A stretch of 64,000 nt of DNA from Hyphomicrobiales bacterium (GCA_900466475.1 UBMI01000010.1:186001-250000); one strand, 5' to 3'; shown: positions 38,575 through 50,181, numbered from the stretch's first letter. Notes: generated by a model from the letters alone, not told the origin. Numbers and translations: made by a program.

Positions 38575-39303
38575 ATGAGCCAGAATATCTATGATACGGC
38601 GGAGTTCTTCGCCGGATACAGCACCATGCGCCGCTCAATCGAGGGGTTGGAGGGCGCCACCGAATGGCCTGCGGTCCGCGCTCAATTGCCGGAGCTCGCA
38701 GGGAAACACGTTGTCGATCTCGGCTGTGGCTTCGGCTGGTTTGCGCGCTATGCCCGCTCGGAGGGTGCTGCAAGCGTCCTCGGCCTCGACATATCCGAGA
38801 ACATGATCGGCCGCGCGAGGGCGGATACGCATGATGAGGCGATCACCTATGGGATCGCCGATCTCGAAGAGCTGGAACTGCCGGAAACCTCATTCGATTT
38901 CGCGCATAGTTCGCTCGCCTTTCACTATGTCAAAAATTTCGAGCGGCTTGTCACCACGGTTTATCGGGCGCTCGTTCCCGGTTCACGTTTCGTCTTTACG
39001 ATCGAGCATCCGATCTTCATGGCGCCGCGCAATGCCGGCTGGAGCACGGATGCCGATGGGCAGCGCATATGGCCGCTGGACAGCTATGCTATCGAAGGAA
39101 GCCGCACGACGGATTGGCTCGCCAAGGGTGTCGTCAAGCAGCACCGTCGTCTCGGCACCACGCTCAATACGCTGATATCTTCAGGTTTCACCATTCGCCA
39201 TGTCGAGGAATGGGCGCCGAGCGAGCAGGATCTGGCCGAGCATCCGGAATGGGTGGAAGAACTCGACCGGCCGATGTTTCTGCTTGTCATGGCCGAGCGT
39301 TGA
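38575..39303 (+). CDS. Class I SAM-dependent methyltransferase
   Basis: 242-residue methyltransferase of the Methyltransf_11 type. Motif I is VVDLGCGFGWFARYA, the acidic residue binding the ribose is in VLGLDISENMI, and motif II is in FDFAHSSLAFHYVKN. The C-terminal segment HPIFMAPRNAGWSTD is typical of UbiE/small-molecule methylases. GGAGGATT precedes the ATG. Substrate unknown; it stands between a cupin and kbl without overlap. Confidence 0.85.
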   Translation: MSQNIYDTAEFFAGYSTMRRSIEGLEGATEWPAVRAQLPELAGKHVVDLGCGFGWFARYARSEGAASVLGLDISENMIGRARADTHDEAITYGIADLEELELPETSFDFAHSSLAFHYVKNFERLVTTVYRALVPGSRFVFTIEHPIFMAPRNAGWSTDADGQRIWPLDSYAIEGSRTTDWLAKGVVKQHRRLGTTLNTLISSGFTIRHVEEWAPSEQDLAEHPEWVEELDRPMFLLVMAER

Positions 39304-39370
39304 ACAAGACAAGCCGGTGGCGATGTGCTAACCGACGCTCAGACGGGAAACATCAAGAGAAGGGCCCTCA

Positions 39371-40558
<1,188 letters not shown>

Positions 40559-40579
40559 GAGCCTTGAGGAGAAAAGATC

Positions 40580-41617
<1,038 letters not shown>

Positions 41618-41627
41618 GGGGACAGGA

Positions 41628-41975
41628 ATGAAATACGAGGGAAGCTGCCACTGCGGCAATATCGCCTTTACGGTCGAAGGCGCGTTTACGGAAGCGCTCG
41701 ACTGTAACTGCTCGCTCTGCCGCCGGCGCGGCGGATTGCTGGGTTTCGTGCCGCGGGAGAAGCTGCATCTGGCGGTGCCGGAAGAAAACCTCTCGACCTA
41801 TACGTTCAACAGTCATGCCATCAAACATCACTTCTGCGCCAAGTGCGGCATCGCGCCCTTCGGGGAGGCAACGGCGCCCAATGGCATGGAGATGGCATCC
41901 GTCAATCTGCGCTGCATTCCAGCGCTCGATCTGTCTGCCCTGACGGTGAATGCATACGATGGGCTGTCGCGTTAG
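41628..41975 (+). CDS. GFA-family (glutathione-dependent formaldehyde-activating-like) protein
   Basis: 115-residue zinc-sulfur protein of the GFA/CENP-V fold: SCHCGNIAFTVEG, CNCSLCRRRGG and FCAKCGIAPFG provide the usual cysteine groups for two zinc sites. It starts 10 bases after tdh and is probably the third gene of that operon. The formaldehyde-activating role of the family is disputed, and no glutathione-formaldehyde dehydrogenase gene lies nearby, so I keep to the family name. Confidence 0.86.
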   Translation: MKYEGSCHCGNIAFTVEGAFTEALDCNCSLCRRRGGLLGFVPREKLHLAVPEENLSTYTFNSHAIKHHFCAKCGIAPFGEATAPNGMEMASVNLRCIPALDLSALTVNAYDGLSR

Positions 41976-41984
41976 GTCGGCAGT

Positions 41985-42527
41985 TCAGGGCGTGATCTCT
42001 ATGGGCGTATGATCGGGGACGCGCGCCCAGATATCGCGCATCTCCTGGTCGGTGACGGCAATGCAGCCATCCGTCCAATCCCAAAGCAGGTGCATTGTCT
42101 GAAGGAAGCCCCAGCCATTGGGAAGGCCGTGGATCATGATATCGCCGCCGGGAGGATAGCCCTTCAACTCGGCATTCTGCCGATCGGCCGGATTGGGGTA
42201 GGAGATATGCTGACTGAGATGCGCCATGGACCGGGGATTTCGCCAGTCGATCTCATAGCGGCCTTCCGGTGTCTTCTCGTCGCCTTCCCGTTGCTTTAGG
42301 CCCTCATCGGCAGCGCTTCCAAGAGAAATCCTATATGCCGAAAGAGGGGTTTCGCCTCGAAGGAGAACCATGCGGCGATCGGATTTATAAACGCGAATTA
42401 GGTTGGCTTGTTGCTCCAAGGGCGCATCCGGGGGCGGGGTGCCTGAGCTGATCTTGGCCATGACTTTCGTATAGGCGAGCACGCTGAGGGCGACGGTGGC
42501 TGAAATGATCAACTTGCTTCTGAACAT
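41985..42527 (-). CDS. L,D-transpeptidase (YkuD) family exported protein
   Basis: 180-residue exported protein. A signal segment (LIISATVALSVLAYTKVMA) is followed by a YkuD catalytic domain. Active-site residues are in IMIHGLPNG (H133) and WTDGCIAVTDQEMRDIW (Cys 155), separated by the usual spacing. These enzymes make 3-3 crosslinks in peptidoglycan or attach proteins to it. The ATG at 42527 is preferred over the GTG codon at 42530. It converges on the GFA gene. Confidence 0.86.
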   Translation of the reverse strand: MFRSKLIISATVALSVLAYTKVMAKISSGTPPPDAPLEQQANLIRVYKSDRRMVLLRGETPLSAYRISLGSAADEGLKQREGDEKTPEGRYEIDWRNPRSMAHLSQHISYPNPADRQNAELKGYPPGGDIMIHGLPNGWGFLQTMHLLWDWTDGCIAVTDQEMRDIWARVPDHTPIEITP

Positions 42528-42584
42528 CACGATCCCAATCCTTGAGCTGACGAAATCGCCACACCGTTTTAGCCGAATGCCACG

Positions 42585-42995
42585 TCAGTAGTTGAGCAGG
42601 ATCTGCCCGATGGGATTGCGTATTCTGATGACCAGCAGCTTCGCGGTATATGTGTCGGACCCGTTGAAGAAGTGAAAATTACGCTCACGGCCTATTTCCG
42701 TGCTGAATTGCTGATTGCCGAAGGAGCAATCGGAGGCGCATTCGATTTTCAGCTGACTTCCGCGATCGGGTGATTTCGAGAAGTCGGTAATGCTCAGCGA
42801 ATGTATTGGTCCGATGTCCTTGACCAGTTCGCAGGTCTTGCCGTTATAGCAAGTGGCGGACCCAGCTATCGGATCGCGATCTGCGAACAAAATCCCGAAG
42901 CTGATTGTGCTGCTGGTATCCTCGGGATAGCCGCTTGCCGGGAAGACGGCGAACAACGCGATAAGTGCAAGCAGAACCGGAGCGGAATTCGCCAT
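42585..42995 (-). CDS. Small exported protein of unknown function
   Basis: 136 residues with a clear signal peptide (MANSAPVLLALIALFAVFPASG). The mature part has four cysteines, CYNGKTC and CASDCSF, that could form two disulfides, and a beta-rich pattern. I recognise no family. The ATG at 42995 has AGAGGTG upstream and starts exactly at the signal peptide; a longer frame to 43094 is rejected. Same strand and just upstream of the L,D-transpeptidase, so a shared envelope role is possible. Confidence 0.65.
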   Translation of the reverse strand: MANSAPVLLALIALFAVFPASGYPEDTSSTISFGILFADRDPIAGSATCYNGKTCELVKDIGPIHSLSITDFSKSPDRGSQLKIECASDCSFGNQQFSTEIGRERNFHFFNGSDTYTAKLLVIRIRNPIGQILLNY

Positions 42996-43468
42996 AATCG
43001 TGCGCACCTCTTTTTTGCAACTCATGTTGGCGATTTGCGAAGAATCTATGGCGTACGGTTGGAGCGAGTTGCGGTTCTTCCAGTGTTTGCGCAAAAGCCC
43101 TTGTCTTTTGCCGGTGACATACTAGATAAGCTTCGCAATCGCTGGCGCGGTTCAAAGCCTGTGGATAAGGCTTTTTCCGGGTTTTCGGTGGCTTTTTTTC
43201 TGGAAAAGCTTGACGAGAACAAATTTTGTGGGAATCACCGTTCCACTTGAGCGGTGAACTGGGTCAAGGCGGATCGCACAACCATGGCCGGAAATCCAAT
43301 GGCAATGAAGTTTTGCTGTCCGATGCCGGCAATCGTGGTTAATCAGGCTTTAAATGTCATCCCGTTAGGTGGGGTATAGGTGATTCGAGGCCGGCGCGCA
43401 CGTGCCAGGCCACGACAGGGCCATTCACCGCAGCGAGTATGAATAGCGTCAGGAAGGCGACGATATAA
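42996..43468. other. Upstream region of rpoD
   Basis: About 470 bases. A possible promoter is CTTGTC (43100-43105) - 16 - CTAGAT (43122-43127). A terminator-like hairpin follows: AAAGCC (43154-43159), nine-base loop, GGCTTTTT (43169-43176); a T-run sits at 43192-43198. A second perfect -35, CTTGAC, lies at 43209-43214 with only a weak -10 (GAATCA). An inverted repeat TCACCG/CGGTGA follows near 43236-43258. This suggests more than one rpoD promoter and perhaps a short leader RNA. Confidence 0.45.
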
Positions 43469-45523
43469 ATGGCAACGAAGGTCAAAGAGAACGAAGAAGC
43501 GGAAGTCGAACGCGACGGCGCAAGCGACGGCCCTCTTCTCGATCTTTCCGATGACGCGGTCAAGAAGATGATCAAGGCCGCCAAGAAGCGCGGCTATGTG
43601 ACGATGGACGAGCTCAACGCCGTCCTGCCTTCCGAAGAAGTGACGTCCGAACAGATCGAAGACACGATGTCGATGCTGTCGGACATGGGCATCAACGTCA
43701 TCGAAGACGAAGAAGCCGAGGAAGCCGGCGCTTCCGGTAGCGATGACGACGACAGCTCCGACAGCGAAGACGGCGAGGGCGGCGAGCTTGCGCCTTCCAG
43801 CGGCACCGCGCTTGCGACCGCCAAGAAGAAAGAGCCGACCGACCGTACCGACGACCCGGTGCGTATGTATCTGCGCGAGATGGGTTCCGTCGAGCTTCTG
43901 TCGCGCGAAGGCGAAATCGCCATCGCAAAGCGCATCGAGGCCGGCCGCGAAACGATGATCGCAGGCCTCTGCGAGAGCCCGCTGACGTTCCAGGCGCTGA
44001 TCATCTGGCGCGACGAACTGAACGAAGGCACGACGCTGCTGCGCGAGATCATCGATCTCGAAACCACCTATTCCGGTCCGGAAGCCAAGGCTGCCCCGCA
44101 GTTCCAGAGCCCCGAGAAGATCGAGGCTGACCGCAAGGCTGCCGAGGAAAAGGAAAAGACCCGGCGCGCCCGCTCCGGTGACGACGACATCACCGATGTC
44201 GGCGGCGAAGGCATGCCTCCTGAAGAGGAAGAAGAGGACGAGGACGAATCCAACCTCTCTCTCGCGGCGATGGAAGCCGAGCTGCGCCCGCAGGTCATGG
44301 AAACGCTCGACATCATCGCCGAGACCTACAAGAAGCTGCGCAAGCTGCAGGACCAGCAGGTCGAGCAGCGCCTTGCCGCCACCGGCACGCTGTCTTCCGC
44401 CCAGGAGCGCCGCTACAAGGAGCTCAAGGACGAACTGATCAAGGCCGTGAAGTCGCTGTCGCTCAACCAGAACCGCATCGATGCGCTGGTCGAGCAGCTC
44501 TATGATATCAACAAGCGCCTCGTGCAGAACGAAGGCCGCCTGCTGCGTCTGGCTGAATCCTACGGCGTCAAGCGCGACTCGTTCCTGGAACAGTACCAGG
44601 GCGCTGAACTTGATCCGAACTGGATGAAGTCGATCGGCAATCTGGCCGCTCGCGGCTGGAAGGAATTTGCCAAGAGCGAAAACACGACGATCCGCGACAT
44701 CCGCCAGGAGATCCAGAATCTCGCGACGGAAACTGGTATTTCGATCTCGGAATTCCGCCGCATCGTGCACATGGTGCAGAAGGGCGAGCGCGAAGCGCGT
44801 ATCGCCAAGAAGGAAATGGTCGAAGCGAACCTTCGCCTCGTCATCTCCATCGCCAAGAAGTACACGAACCGCGGTCTGCAGTTCCTCGACCTCATTCAGG
44901 AAGGCAATATCGGCCTGATGAAGGCGGTCGACAAGTTCGAATACCGCCGTGGCTACAAGTTCTCGACCTATGCGACGTGGTGGATCCGCCAGGCGATCAC
45001 CCGCTCGATCGCCGACCAGGCCCGCACGATCCGCATTCCGGTGCACATGATCGAAACGATCAACAAGATCGTTCGTACCTCGCGCCAGATGCTGCATGAA
45101 ATCGGCCGCGAGCCGACGCCGGAAGAACTGGCCGAAAAGCTTGCCATGCCGCTCGAAAAGGTCCGAAAGGTCCTGAAGATCGCCAAGGAGCCGATCTCGC
45201 TCGAAACCCCCGTGGGTGACGAAGAGGATTCGCATCTCGGCGATTTCATCGAAGACAAGAACGCGCTGCTGCCGATCGACGCCGCCATCCAGGCGAACCT
45301 GCGCGAGACGACGACCCGCGTTCTGGCATCGCTTACGCCGCGCGAAGAGCGCGTCCTGCGCATGCGCTTCGGCATCGGCATGAACACCGACCATACGCTC
45401 GAAGAAGTCGGCCAGCAGTTCTCGGTCACCCGCGAACGTATCCGTCAGATCGAGGCGAAGGCGCTGCGCAAGCTCAAGCATCCGAGCCGCTCGCGCAAGC
45501 TGCGCTCGTTCCTGGACAGCTGA
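43469..45523 (+). CDS. rpoD: RNA polymerase primary sigma factor RpoD (sigma 70)
   Basis: 684-residue housekeeping sigma factor, the size expected for rhizobia. An acidic region 1.1 and long acidic linker (about 75-125, plus a second Glu/Asp-rich stretch near 240-265) precede region 1.2/2. Region 2.3-2.4 reads [32 protein letters not shown]. Region 3 contains [17 protein letters not shown], and region 4.2 [55 protein letters not shown] precedes the ATG and a strong terminator follows. Confidence 0.97.
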   Translation: MATKVKENEEAEVERDGASDGPLLDLSDDAVKKMIKAAKKRGYVTMDELNAVLPSEEVTSEQIEDTMSMLSDMGINVIEDEEAEEAGASGSDDDDSSDSEDGEGGELAPSSGTALATAKKKEPTDRTDDPVRMYLREMGSVELLSREGEIAIAKRIEAGRETMIAGLCESPLTFQALIIWRDELNEGTTLLREIIDLETTYSGPEAKAAPQFQSPEKIEADRKAAEEKEKTRRARSGDDDITDVGGEGMPPEEEEEDEDESNLSLAAMEAELRPQVMETLDIIAETYKKLRKLQDQQVEQRLAATGTLSSAQERRYKELKDELIKAVKSLSLNQNRIDALVEQLYDINKRLVQNEGRLLRLAESYGVKRDSFLEQYQGAELDPNWMKSIGNLAARGWKEFAKSENTTIRDIRQEIQNLATETGISISEFRRIVHMVQKGEREARIAKKEMVEANLRLVISIAKKYTNRGLQFLDLIQEGNIGLMKAVDKFEYRRGYKFSTYATWWIRQAITRSIADQARTIRIPVHMIETINKIVRTSRQMLHEIGREPTPEELAEKLAMPLEKVRKVLKIAKEPISLETPVGDEEDSHLGDFIEDKNALLPIDAAIQANLRETTTRVLASLTPREERVLRMRFGIGMNTDHTLEEVGQQFSVTRERIRQIEAKALRKLKHPSRSRKLRSFLDS

Positions 45524-45554
45524 GCGGTTTCACGCATCCAGACCACCAATACCA

Positions 45555-45586
45555 AAACCCGGCCAGCCTTGCTGACCGGGTTTTTC
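45555..45586 (+). terminator. Rho-independent terminator of rpoD
   Basis: AAACCCGG-C-CAGC, loop CTT, GCTG-A-CCGGGTTT forms a long stem with one internal mismatch, followed by TTTTCTTTGG. It lies about 35 bases after the rpoD stop. Confidence 0.92.
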
Positions 45587-45772
45587 TTTGGTTGCAGTCG
45601 CTACAAATGAGCCTTTCGGGCTATTGCTAAGCCGGATTGATGGCTCGCTTTTTGTTGTCGCCCTGTGGTGATGGGCCTATAATTTCCCTCGCGGGGGAAT
45701 TGAGCGGTCGCAGCATGCGAACGGTTTCGCAAGCCTGCTTGGATGACCATGGCCTCCGCCGGGAGGTGTAAC

Positions 45773-46066
45773 ATGACCACTTACATTCTCATGATAAACT
45801 GGACGGATCAGGGCATCCGCAATGTGAAGGAATCTGCCAAACGGCTCGATGCGGCAAAAGCTCTGATGGGCAGCTTAGGCGGCTCCTTCGAGCGCTTTTA
45901 TCTCACCATGGGCGAATATGACATGGTGGCTATTTGCGAGGCACCCGACGACCGGGTGATAGCGCGGTTTACGCTATCGCTTGGCATGGGAGGCAATGTG
46001 CGCACGAAAACCTTGAAGGCATTTTCGGAAGTGAATTATCGCGACATCATCGCGTCGCTCGCATAG
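45773..46066 (+). CDS. GYD-domain protein
   Basis: 97-residue small soluble protein of the GYD family: TTYILMINWTDQGIRNVKESAKRLDAAKALMGSLGG, with the namesake motif TMGEYDMVAICEAPDD. The family has a ferredoxin-like dimeric fold with no established function. GGGAGGTGTAAC gives a very good ribosome-binding site for the ATG at 45773. It stands alone between rpoD and two DUF930 genes. Confidence 0.88.
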   Translation: MTTYILMINWTDQGIRNVKESAKRLDAAKALMGSLGGSFERFYLTMGEYDMVAICEAPDDRVIARFTLSLGMGGNVRTKTLKAFSEVNYRDIIASLA

Positions 46067-46157
46067 ATCAGGATGGTCGATAAGTGGTGATGAGCCAGAT
46101 ATGGCGTTGTGGCTGGTCCGCAGCGCTGGCAGTGTCGCTGCGCCTTGAACCCAGAGC

Positions 46158-46916
46158 ATGGACTTGCCTTCGATGGAACATGCCGGCCTGTTGCAGAGAG
46201 GAAGATTCGATCCGGCCTGGCCGGCATCGCTCGCACTGCATCTTGCCATCATCGCAATCCTGCTGGCATTCCTGCCCGACGTGAAGCCGATCAGGGCGCC
46301 GCCGGAGGAGAGTATCGACGTCGAGGTCGTATCACCGCCGCCTGCCACAGCAATTCCCGTTCCGCCGCCTGCGGCCCTGTCGCCGCCGCAAAGCCGTGGG
46401 GACAGCGGAAGTCCGGCGGATGGGGACATCCTGCCGTTGATGCCCGAGACGGCGTCCAGAGAGGTGCTTCCGTCTGCGCCGGCGCTGGCGAAGCCGGCGG
46501 TATCAGGTCCACCGCCGCTGATGCAGGCGACGGTACTCTTTTCCGCAAAAACACTCGGCAGCCCGCGCAGCCGCAACGCACGTCAGCTGCTTGGCACGCT
46601 GTCCGGTGAGGAGCGCAATCTGCAGCTCTGCAACCTCGAAGCGCTGGAGCAGGTCAACCGTTCCCGTCCGGGATCGGTGCCCGATCTCGTGGCACCTTAC
46701 GCCATGAAGCCGGAGAAGGTGAGGGGCAACCGCATCGAGGTGGATGGCGGGGCTTTCCGAAGCAAGCGGAACTGGTTCAATATCCGCTTCCATTGCGAGG
46801 TGGATCCCGCGGGGAAGACTGTCACCGCCTTTGCCTTTGCGATTGGCGATGCCATTCCGAAGGACCTGTGGCAGGAACACAATCTGGTGGCCGAGGATGG
46901 CGAGGCCGACCAGTGA
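46158..46916 (+). CDS. DUF930 protein with TonB-like N-terminal topology
   Basis: 252 residues. A single membrane helix (SLALHLAIIAILLAFLPDV, about 24-42) is followed by a Pro-rich linker and a C-terminal DUF930 domain with SGEERNLQLCNLEALEQVN and WFNIRFHCEVDPAGKTVTAFAFAIGD. The topology, a short cytoplasmic N-terminus then a Pro-rich periplasmic spacer, resembles TonB, though no TonB C-terminus is seen. The start is uncertain (46158, or ATG 46173); no strong ribosome-binding site. A paralog follows. Confidence 0.75.
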   Translation: MDLPSMEHAGLLQRGRFDPAWPASLALHLAIIAILLAFLPDVKPIRAPPEESIDVEVVSPPPATAIPVPPPAALSPPQSRGDSGSPADGDILPLMPETASREVLPSAPALAKPAVSGPPPLMQATVLFSAKTLGSPRSRNARQLLGTLSGEERNLQLCNLEALEQVNRSRPGSVPDLVAPYAMKPEKVRGNRIEVDGGAFRSKRNWFNIRFHCEVDPAGKTVTAFAFAIGDAIPKDLWQEHNLVAEDGEADQ

Positions 46917-47006
46917 GCTCGCTGCCAACAGTCACGAAGGCCATCATCACAAGGTTTTTTCCATTTGTGGCTTGATGCTGCCGGTTTTAAAGGCCACATC
47001 GCTGCT

Positions 47007-48086
47007 GTGACAGAAGAAGAAGTCGAACCGGCAGATACCGATCACGAGACGGAACACCAGGAGCCCCGCGCTCGCTGGGGTGTTATCGCGTCCGTACTGG
47101 TGCATGTGCCCATCGTCGCGCTGTTGATTTTCGGCCTCCCTAAGATCCAGGCGCAACCCGCCGAGGACGAGAGCGTGAAGGTCGAGCTCGTCCCGCCGCC
47201 GGAGGAGAAGAAGGAAGACGAGAAAAAGCCGGAGGAAAAGCCAAAAGAGGAAAAGAAACCACAGGAACAGGCAAAGGCCGAACCACCGCCACCACCACCG
47301 CCACCAGCGCCGCCTCCTTCTCCGTCGCCACCGAGTCTGCCTCCACCTTCGTCCGAGAAGCGGGCGGGCGGGAGTTCACCTGTTTTCGAATTTGGAGACA
47401 AGAACACCGGCCCGATGAAGTCCGTGAATGGAAACGCCTCGGAAGGAGAGAAAAAGGATACACCGGTTCCTCCACCGTCTTCGCCTCCGCAGCCACCGGA
47501 AGAGCAGACAGCGGAAGCTACCAGTACGTCTCAGCCGCTTGAGCAGCCCGCCGGAAATCCGGTTCCAAAAGAAATAGAACCGCCGCAGATCGCTGCTGCC
47601 GATACACATTCGGAACGCGACGCGCCTGCCGCTGCGACAACCGAAGAGGTGAAGACCAGTTTCGAACCCGAAAAGCCTTCGGTGCCCAAGAAGCCCGCAC
47701 TGCAAAAAGATCAAGTGTCGAAGGCGCCATTGCCCGAGGTAAAAACGTTGTTTTCGCAGAATATGACGGACGATCAGATTGCGCAGACGGCAATGGGTAA
47801 CATGCAGCGCGGCGAGCGCATGAACCAATTATGCAGGTCAGAACTCGATCAGCAGATAATTCATGAGAATCCGAGATTTCGGGGTGCCGAGCTACCGTCA
47901 TATTCGCTAACCAACGAAACTGTTATCGAAACGAGGAAGGGGGCCTTTTTCAAGAGCGGAAAATGGTACAACGTACAGTTCCGATGTGAAGTGGATCCCG
48001 ACGCAAAGAGGATACTGTCGTTTGCATTTAAGTTCGGTGGGCCGCTTCCCGAGAGCCAGTATCCGATTTACAACTCTCGCCGATAG
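47007..48086 (+). CDS. DUF930 protein with long Pro/Glu/Lys-rich linker
   Basis: About 359 residues, a paralog of the gene before it. One membrane helix (VIASVLVHVPIVALLIFGLP) is followed by a roughly 190-residue Glu/Lys then Pro-rich linker with repeated KPEEK/PPPPP blocks. The DUF930 domain ends the protein (ERMNQLCRSELDQQI; WYNVQFRCEVDPDAKRILSFAFKFGG), matching its neighbour at the Cys, Trp and Cys-Glu-Val-Asp positions. The start is unclear: GTG 47007 is used here, TTG 46965 is the alternative. Likely spans the periplasm; function unknown. Confidence 0.72.
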   Translation: MTEEEVEPADTDHETEHQEPRARWGVIASVLVHVPIVALLIFGLPKIQAQPAEDESVKVELVPPPEEKKEDEKKPEEKPKEEKKPQEQAKAEPPPPPPPPAPPPSPSPPSLPPPSSEKRAGGSSPVFEFGDKNTGPMKSVNGNASEGEKKDTPVPPPSSPPQPPEEQTAEATSTSQPLEQPAGNPVPKEIEPPQIAAADTHSERDAPAAATTEEVKTSFEPEKPSVPKKPALQKDQVSKAPLPEVKTLFSQNMTDDQIAQTAMGNMQRGERMNQLCRSELDQQIIHENPRFRGAELPSYSLTNETVIETRKGAFFKSGKWYNVQFRCEVDPDAKRILSFAFKFGGPLPESQYPIYNSRR

Positions 48087-48189
48087 CTGTTCGCTAGCCT
48101 TGCTTCATTCGCGCAACAGCCACACGCAAGGAACCATCTCTATCGTTTCCCCATAGCCGTTATGGTACGGTAGCGAAGGGACACATGAT

Positions 48190-48351
48190 ATGTCGAACGA
48201 GATCGAGCACTTCTTCGAGCGCCAGGAAGAAGCTGTCAGCCTGATGTTTCTGGAAAACAAGGCTGACGAGCTGACCGATATTCTCGTCGCGGCCCTGGAA
48301 GAAGCTTTCGAAATTCTCGCTGAAAGCGCGCCGGTCGGAACCTTTCACTAA
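48190..48351 (+). CDS. 53-residue small acidic helical protein
   Basis: Short open frame MSNEIEHFFERQEEAVSLMF continuing to a TFH end; 53 codons, 14 of them Glu or Asp. GAAGGGAC precedes the ATG at usable spacing. Its predicted shape is one or two amphipathic helices with no membrane segment. I recognise no family. It lies 48 bases before the APH(3')-like kinase on the same strand and could be cotranscribed with it. Confidence 0.5.
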   Translation: MSNEIEHFFERQEEAVSLMFLENKADELTDILVAALEEAFEILAESAPVGTFH

Positions 48352-48398
48352 GGCCGTCACCCAAGCTCCCGAAGGAGCCTTTTCCCCCAGGGATCATC

Positions 48399-49196
48399 AT
48401 GGTCGTTCCGCTTCAGGAAGATGGCAGGCTGCCGGCCTCGCTCCGGAACCATCTCGGCGGCTATGAATGGCGACGGGACGCTCTCGGGCGGTCCTCGGCC
48501 TGTGTTTTTCGTCTGGAGGGCGAAGGGCGTCCGGGGCTTTACCTGAAGGTCGAAGAGGCCGGACCGTTTTGCGAGCTCGCCGACGAAGCCGAGAGACTTG
48601 TCTGGCTTCGCAGCCAGGGCCTCGATTGCCCTGAAGTCATTGCCCATGAGAGCGACGGAGAGCGCAATTTTCTTCTGATGACGGCGCTGCCGGGCGTGGA
48701 TCTCGTCACTGCCGCAACGCTGTTGCCTGAAGAGCGCATCGAGATCCTCGCCTCTGCGCTCAGTGCGCTCCATAGCCTCGATATCAATGCCTGTCCGTTC
48801 GATCATCGGCTGGAGAAGCGTCTCGCGGCCGCTGCAGCGCGCATGCGCGCCGGCGTCGTCGACGAAACGGATTTCGACGAGGAGCGGCTCGGCAAGAGCG
48901 TCTTCTTCCTCTTCGGCGAACTACAGCGGCTTCGGCCGGAAAGCGAAAATCTCGTTATAACGCATGGCGATGCGTGCCTGCCGAATTTCATGGCGTCGGG
49001 CGGTCGATTCGCCGGTTACATCGATTGCTGCCGCCTCGGTGTTGCCGACCGCTATCAGGATGTCGCGCTCGCCTGCCATAGCATCAGCTATAATTTTGGC
49101 GAGGAATTCGTGCGGCTGTTTCTCAATGCCTATGGCCTTTCGATCATCGATCCTGTGAAGACGGACTATTATCAGCTCCTCGATGAGTTCTTTTAG
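48399..49196 (+). CDS. APH(3')-type aminoglycoside phosphotransferase
   Basis: 265-residue kinase strikingly like aminoglycoside 3'-phosphotransferases in both length and motifs. The catalytic loop is ITHGDACLPNFMASG (Asp and Asn), the metal-binding motif is YIDCCRLGVADRYQDVAL, and the C-terminus ends DYYQLLDEFF, as in the APH(3') enzymes where the terminal Phe contacts the drug. One difference is Cys-Cys in IDCCRLG where APH(3')-II has Cys-Gly. Base composition is that of the chromosome, with no mobile element beside it, so this looks like an intrinsic gene. Kanamycin/neomycin resistance is possible but unproven. Confidence 0.87.
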   Translation: MVVPLQEDGRLPASLRNHLGGYEWRRDALGRSSACVFRLEGEGRPGLYLKVEEAGPFCELADEAERLVWLRSQGLDCPEVIAHESDGERNFLLMTALPGVDLVTAATLLPEERIEILASALSALHSLDINACPFDHRLEKRLAAAAARMRAGVVDETDFDEERLGKSVFFLFGELQRLRPESENLVITHGDACLPNFMASGGRFAGYIDCCRLGVADRYQDVALACHSISYNFGEEFVRLFLNAYGLSIIDPVKTDYYQLLDEFF

Positions 49197-49296
49197 AACT
49201 CCTGTTTTGGCGCAATTCCGCACGCGAAACTGCTGCCCATTCTGGGCTTGCTAGGCTCGCTGCCGGCTGGCACAGTCGGGCGCGAAGGAGTTTGCC

Positions 49297-50097
49297 ATGG
49301 CCGCCAGCCAGTTCAGGATGCTGCGTTCGTCCGTGCCCGGCGTGGAGGCGGTGGTGGCGACATCAGGCCATCGTTTCGCGCGCCACACGCATGAGCAGTT
49401 CGGCATTGGCCTCATCTTTTCTGGGGCGCAGAAATCGTTGAGCGGGCGCGGCATGGTCGAGGCGGAGGCCGGCGATCTTATCACCGTCAACCCGAACGAG
49501 GTTCATGACGGCGCGCCGATCGGCGAGGCGCGCTCCTGGAGCATCCTCTATTTTGATCCTGCGGTGATGGAGGGGCTTGTGCGCGAGGTTGCAGGAGGCG
49601 GGACCAGCCGGTCGGAAATTCCGCGCCCTGTCATTCATGACAGGCTGCTCGCCGACCGATTTCGCGTGCTGTTTTCCGCCGTGACCGGGGATGAGGAAGG
49701 GCTGCGCTGCGAAGAGCTGCTTCTGTCGGTCATTGCCGATGTCCTGCGGGAAACCTCGATGACGGAGGGGCCGGCCATTGCACCGCATTCCATTGTCCAT
49801 GCGCGCAACATGATCGATGATGATCCGGCAGGCGAGATCTCGCTTTCCGATCTGGCACGGGAGAGCGGCCTCAGCCGGTTTCAGGTGCTGCGTGCTTTTG
49901 CGCGGGCAACGGGTTTCACGCCGCATGCCTATCACGTTCAGGCCCGCGTGCATCTTGCCCGGCGGCTGATCGCCGGTGGTGCGGCCCTGGCGGAGGCCGC
50001 AGCGGAAAGCGGCTTTGCCGACCAGAGCCATATGACGCGCGCCTTCGTTTCCCGCTACGGCCTGACACCCGGCACCTATGCGCGCGGGCATTCCTGA
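49297..50097 (+). CDS. AraC-family transcriptional regulator
   Basis: 266-residue AraC regulator. The N-terminal cupin-like sensing domain includes HTHEQFGIGLIFSGAQ and GDLITVNPNEVHDG. Two helix-turn-helix elements follow (ISLSDLARESGLSRFQVLRAFARATG and LAEAAAESGFADQSHMTRAFVSRYGLTP). It stands 84 bases before an EamA transporter on the same strand and is a plausible regulator of it. No strong ribosome-binding site is visible. Confidence 0.88.
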   Translation: MAASQFRMLRSSVPGVEAVVATSGHRFARHTHEQFGIGLIFSGAQKSLSGRGMVEAEAGDLITVNPNEVHDGAPIGEARSWSILYFDPAVMEGLVREVAGGGTSRSEIPRPVIHDRLLADRFRVLFSAVTGDEEGLRCEELLLSVIADVLRETSMTEGPAIAPHSIVHARNMIDDDPAGEISLSDLARESGLSRFQVLRAFARATGFTPHAYHVQARVHLARRLIAGGAALAEAAAESGFADQSHMTRAFVSRYGLTPGTYARGHS

Positions 50098-50181
50098 TCG
50101 CTTGCCTGTTCCCTTGCAATTTCGTTCAAGACCCCTGGCCTTTCAGCCTGTTTGCTTGCCCCGTCTCGAAAGGAGCGGCAG

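Noticed and set aside
43343..45481. 712-codon frame antisense to rpoD
   Set aside because: Lies opposite the complete, terminated rpoD gene, shows no domain, and has no ribosome-binding site.
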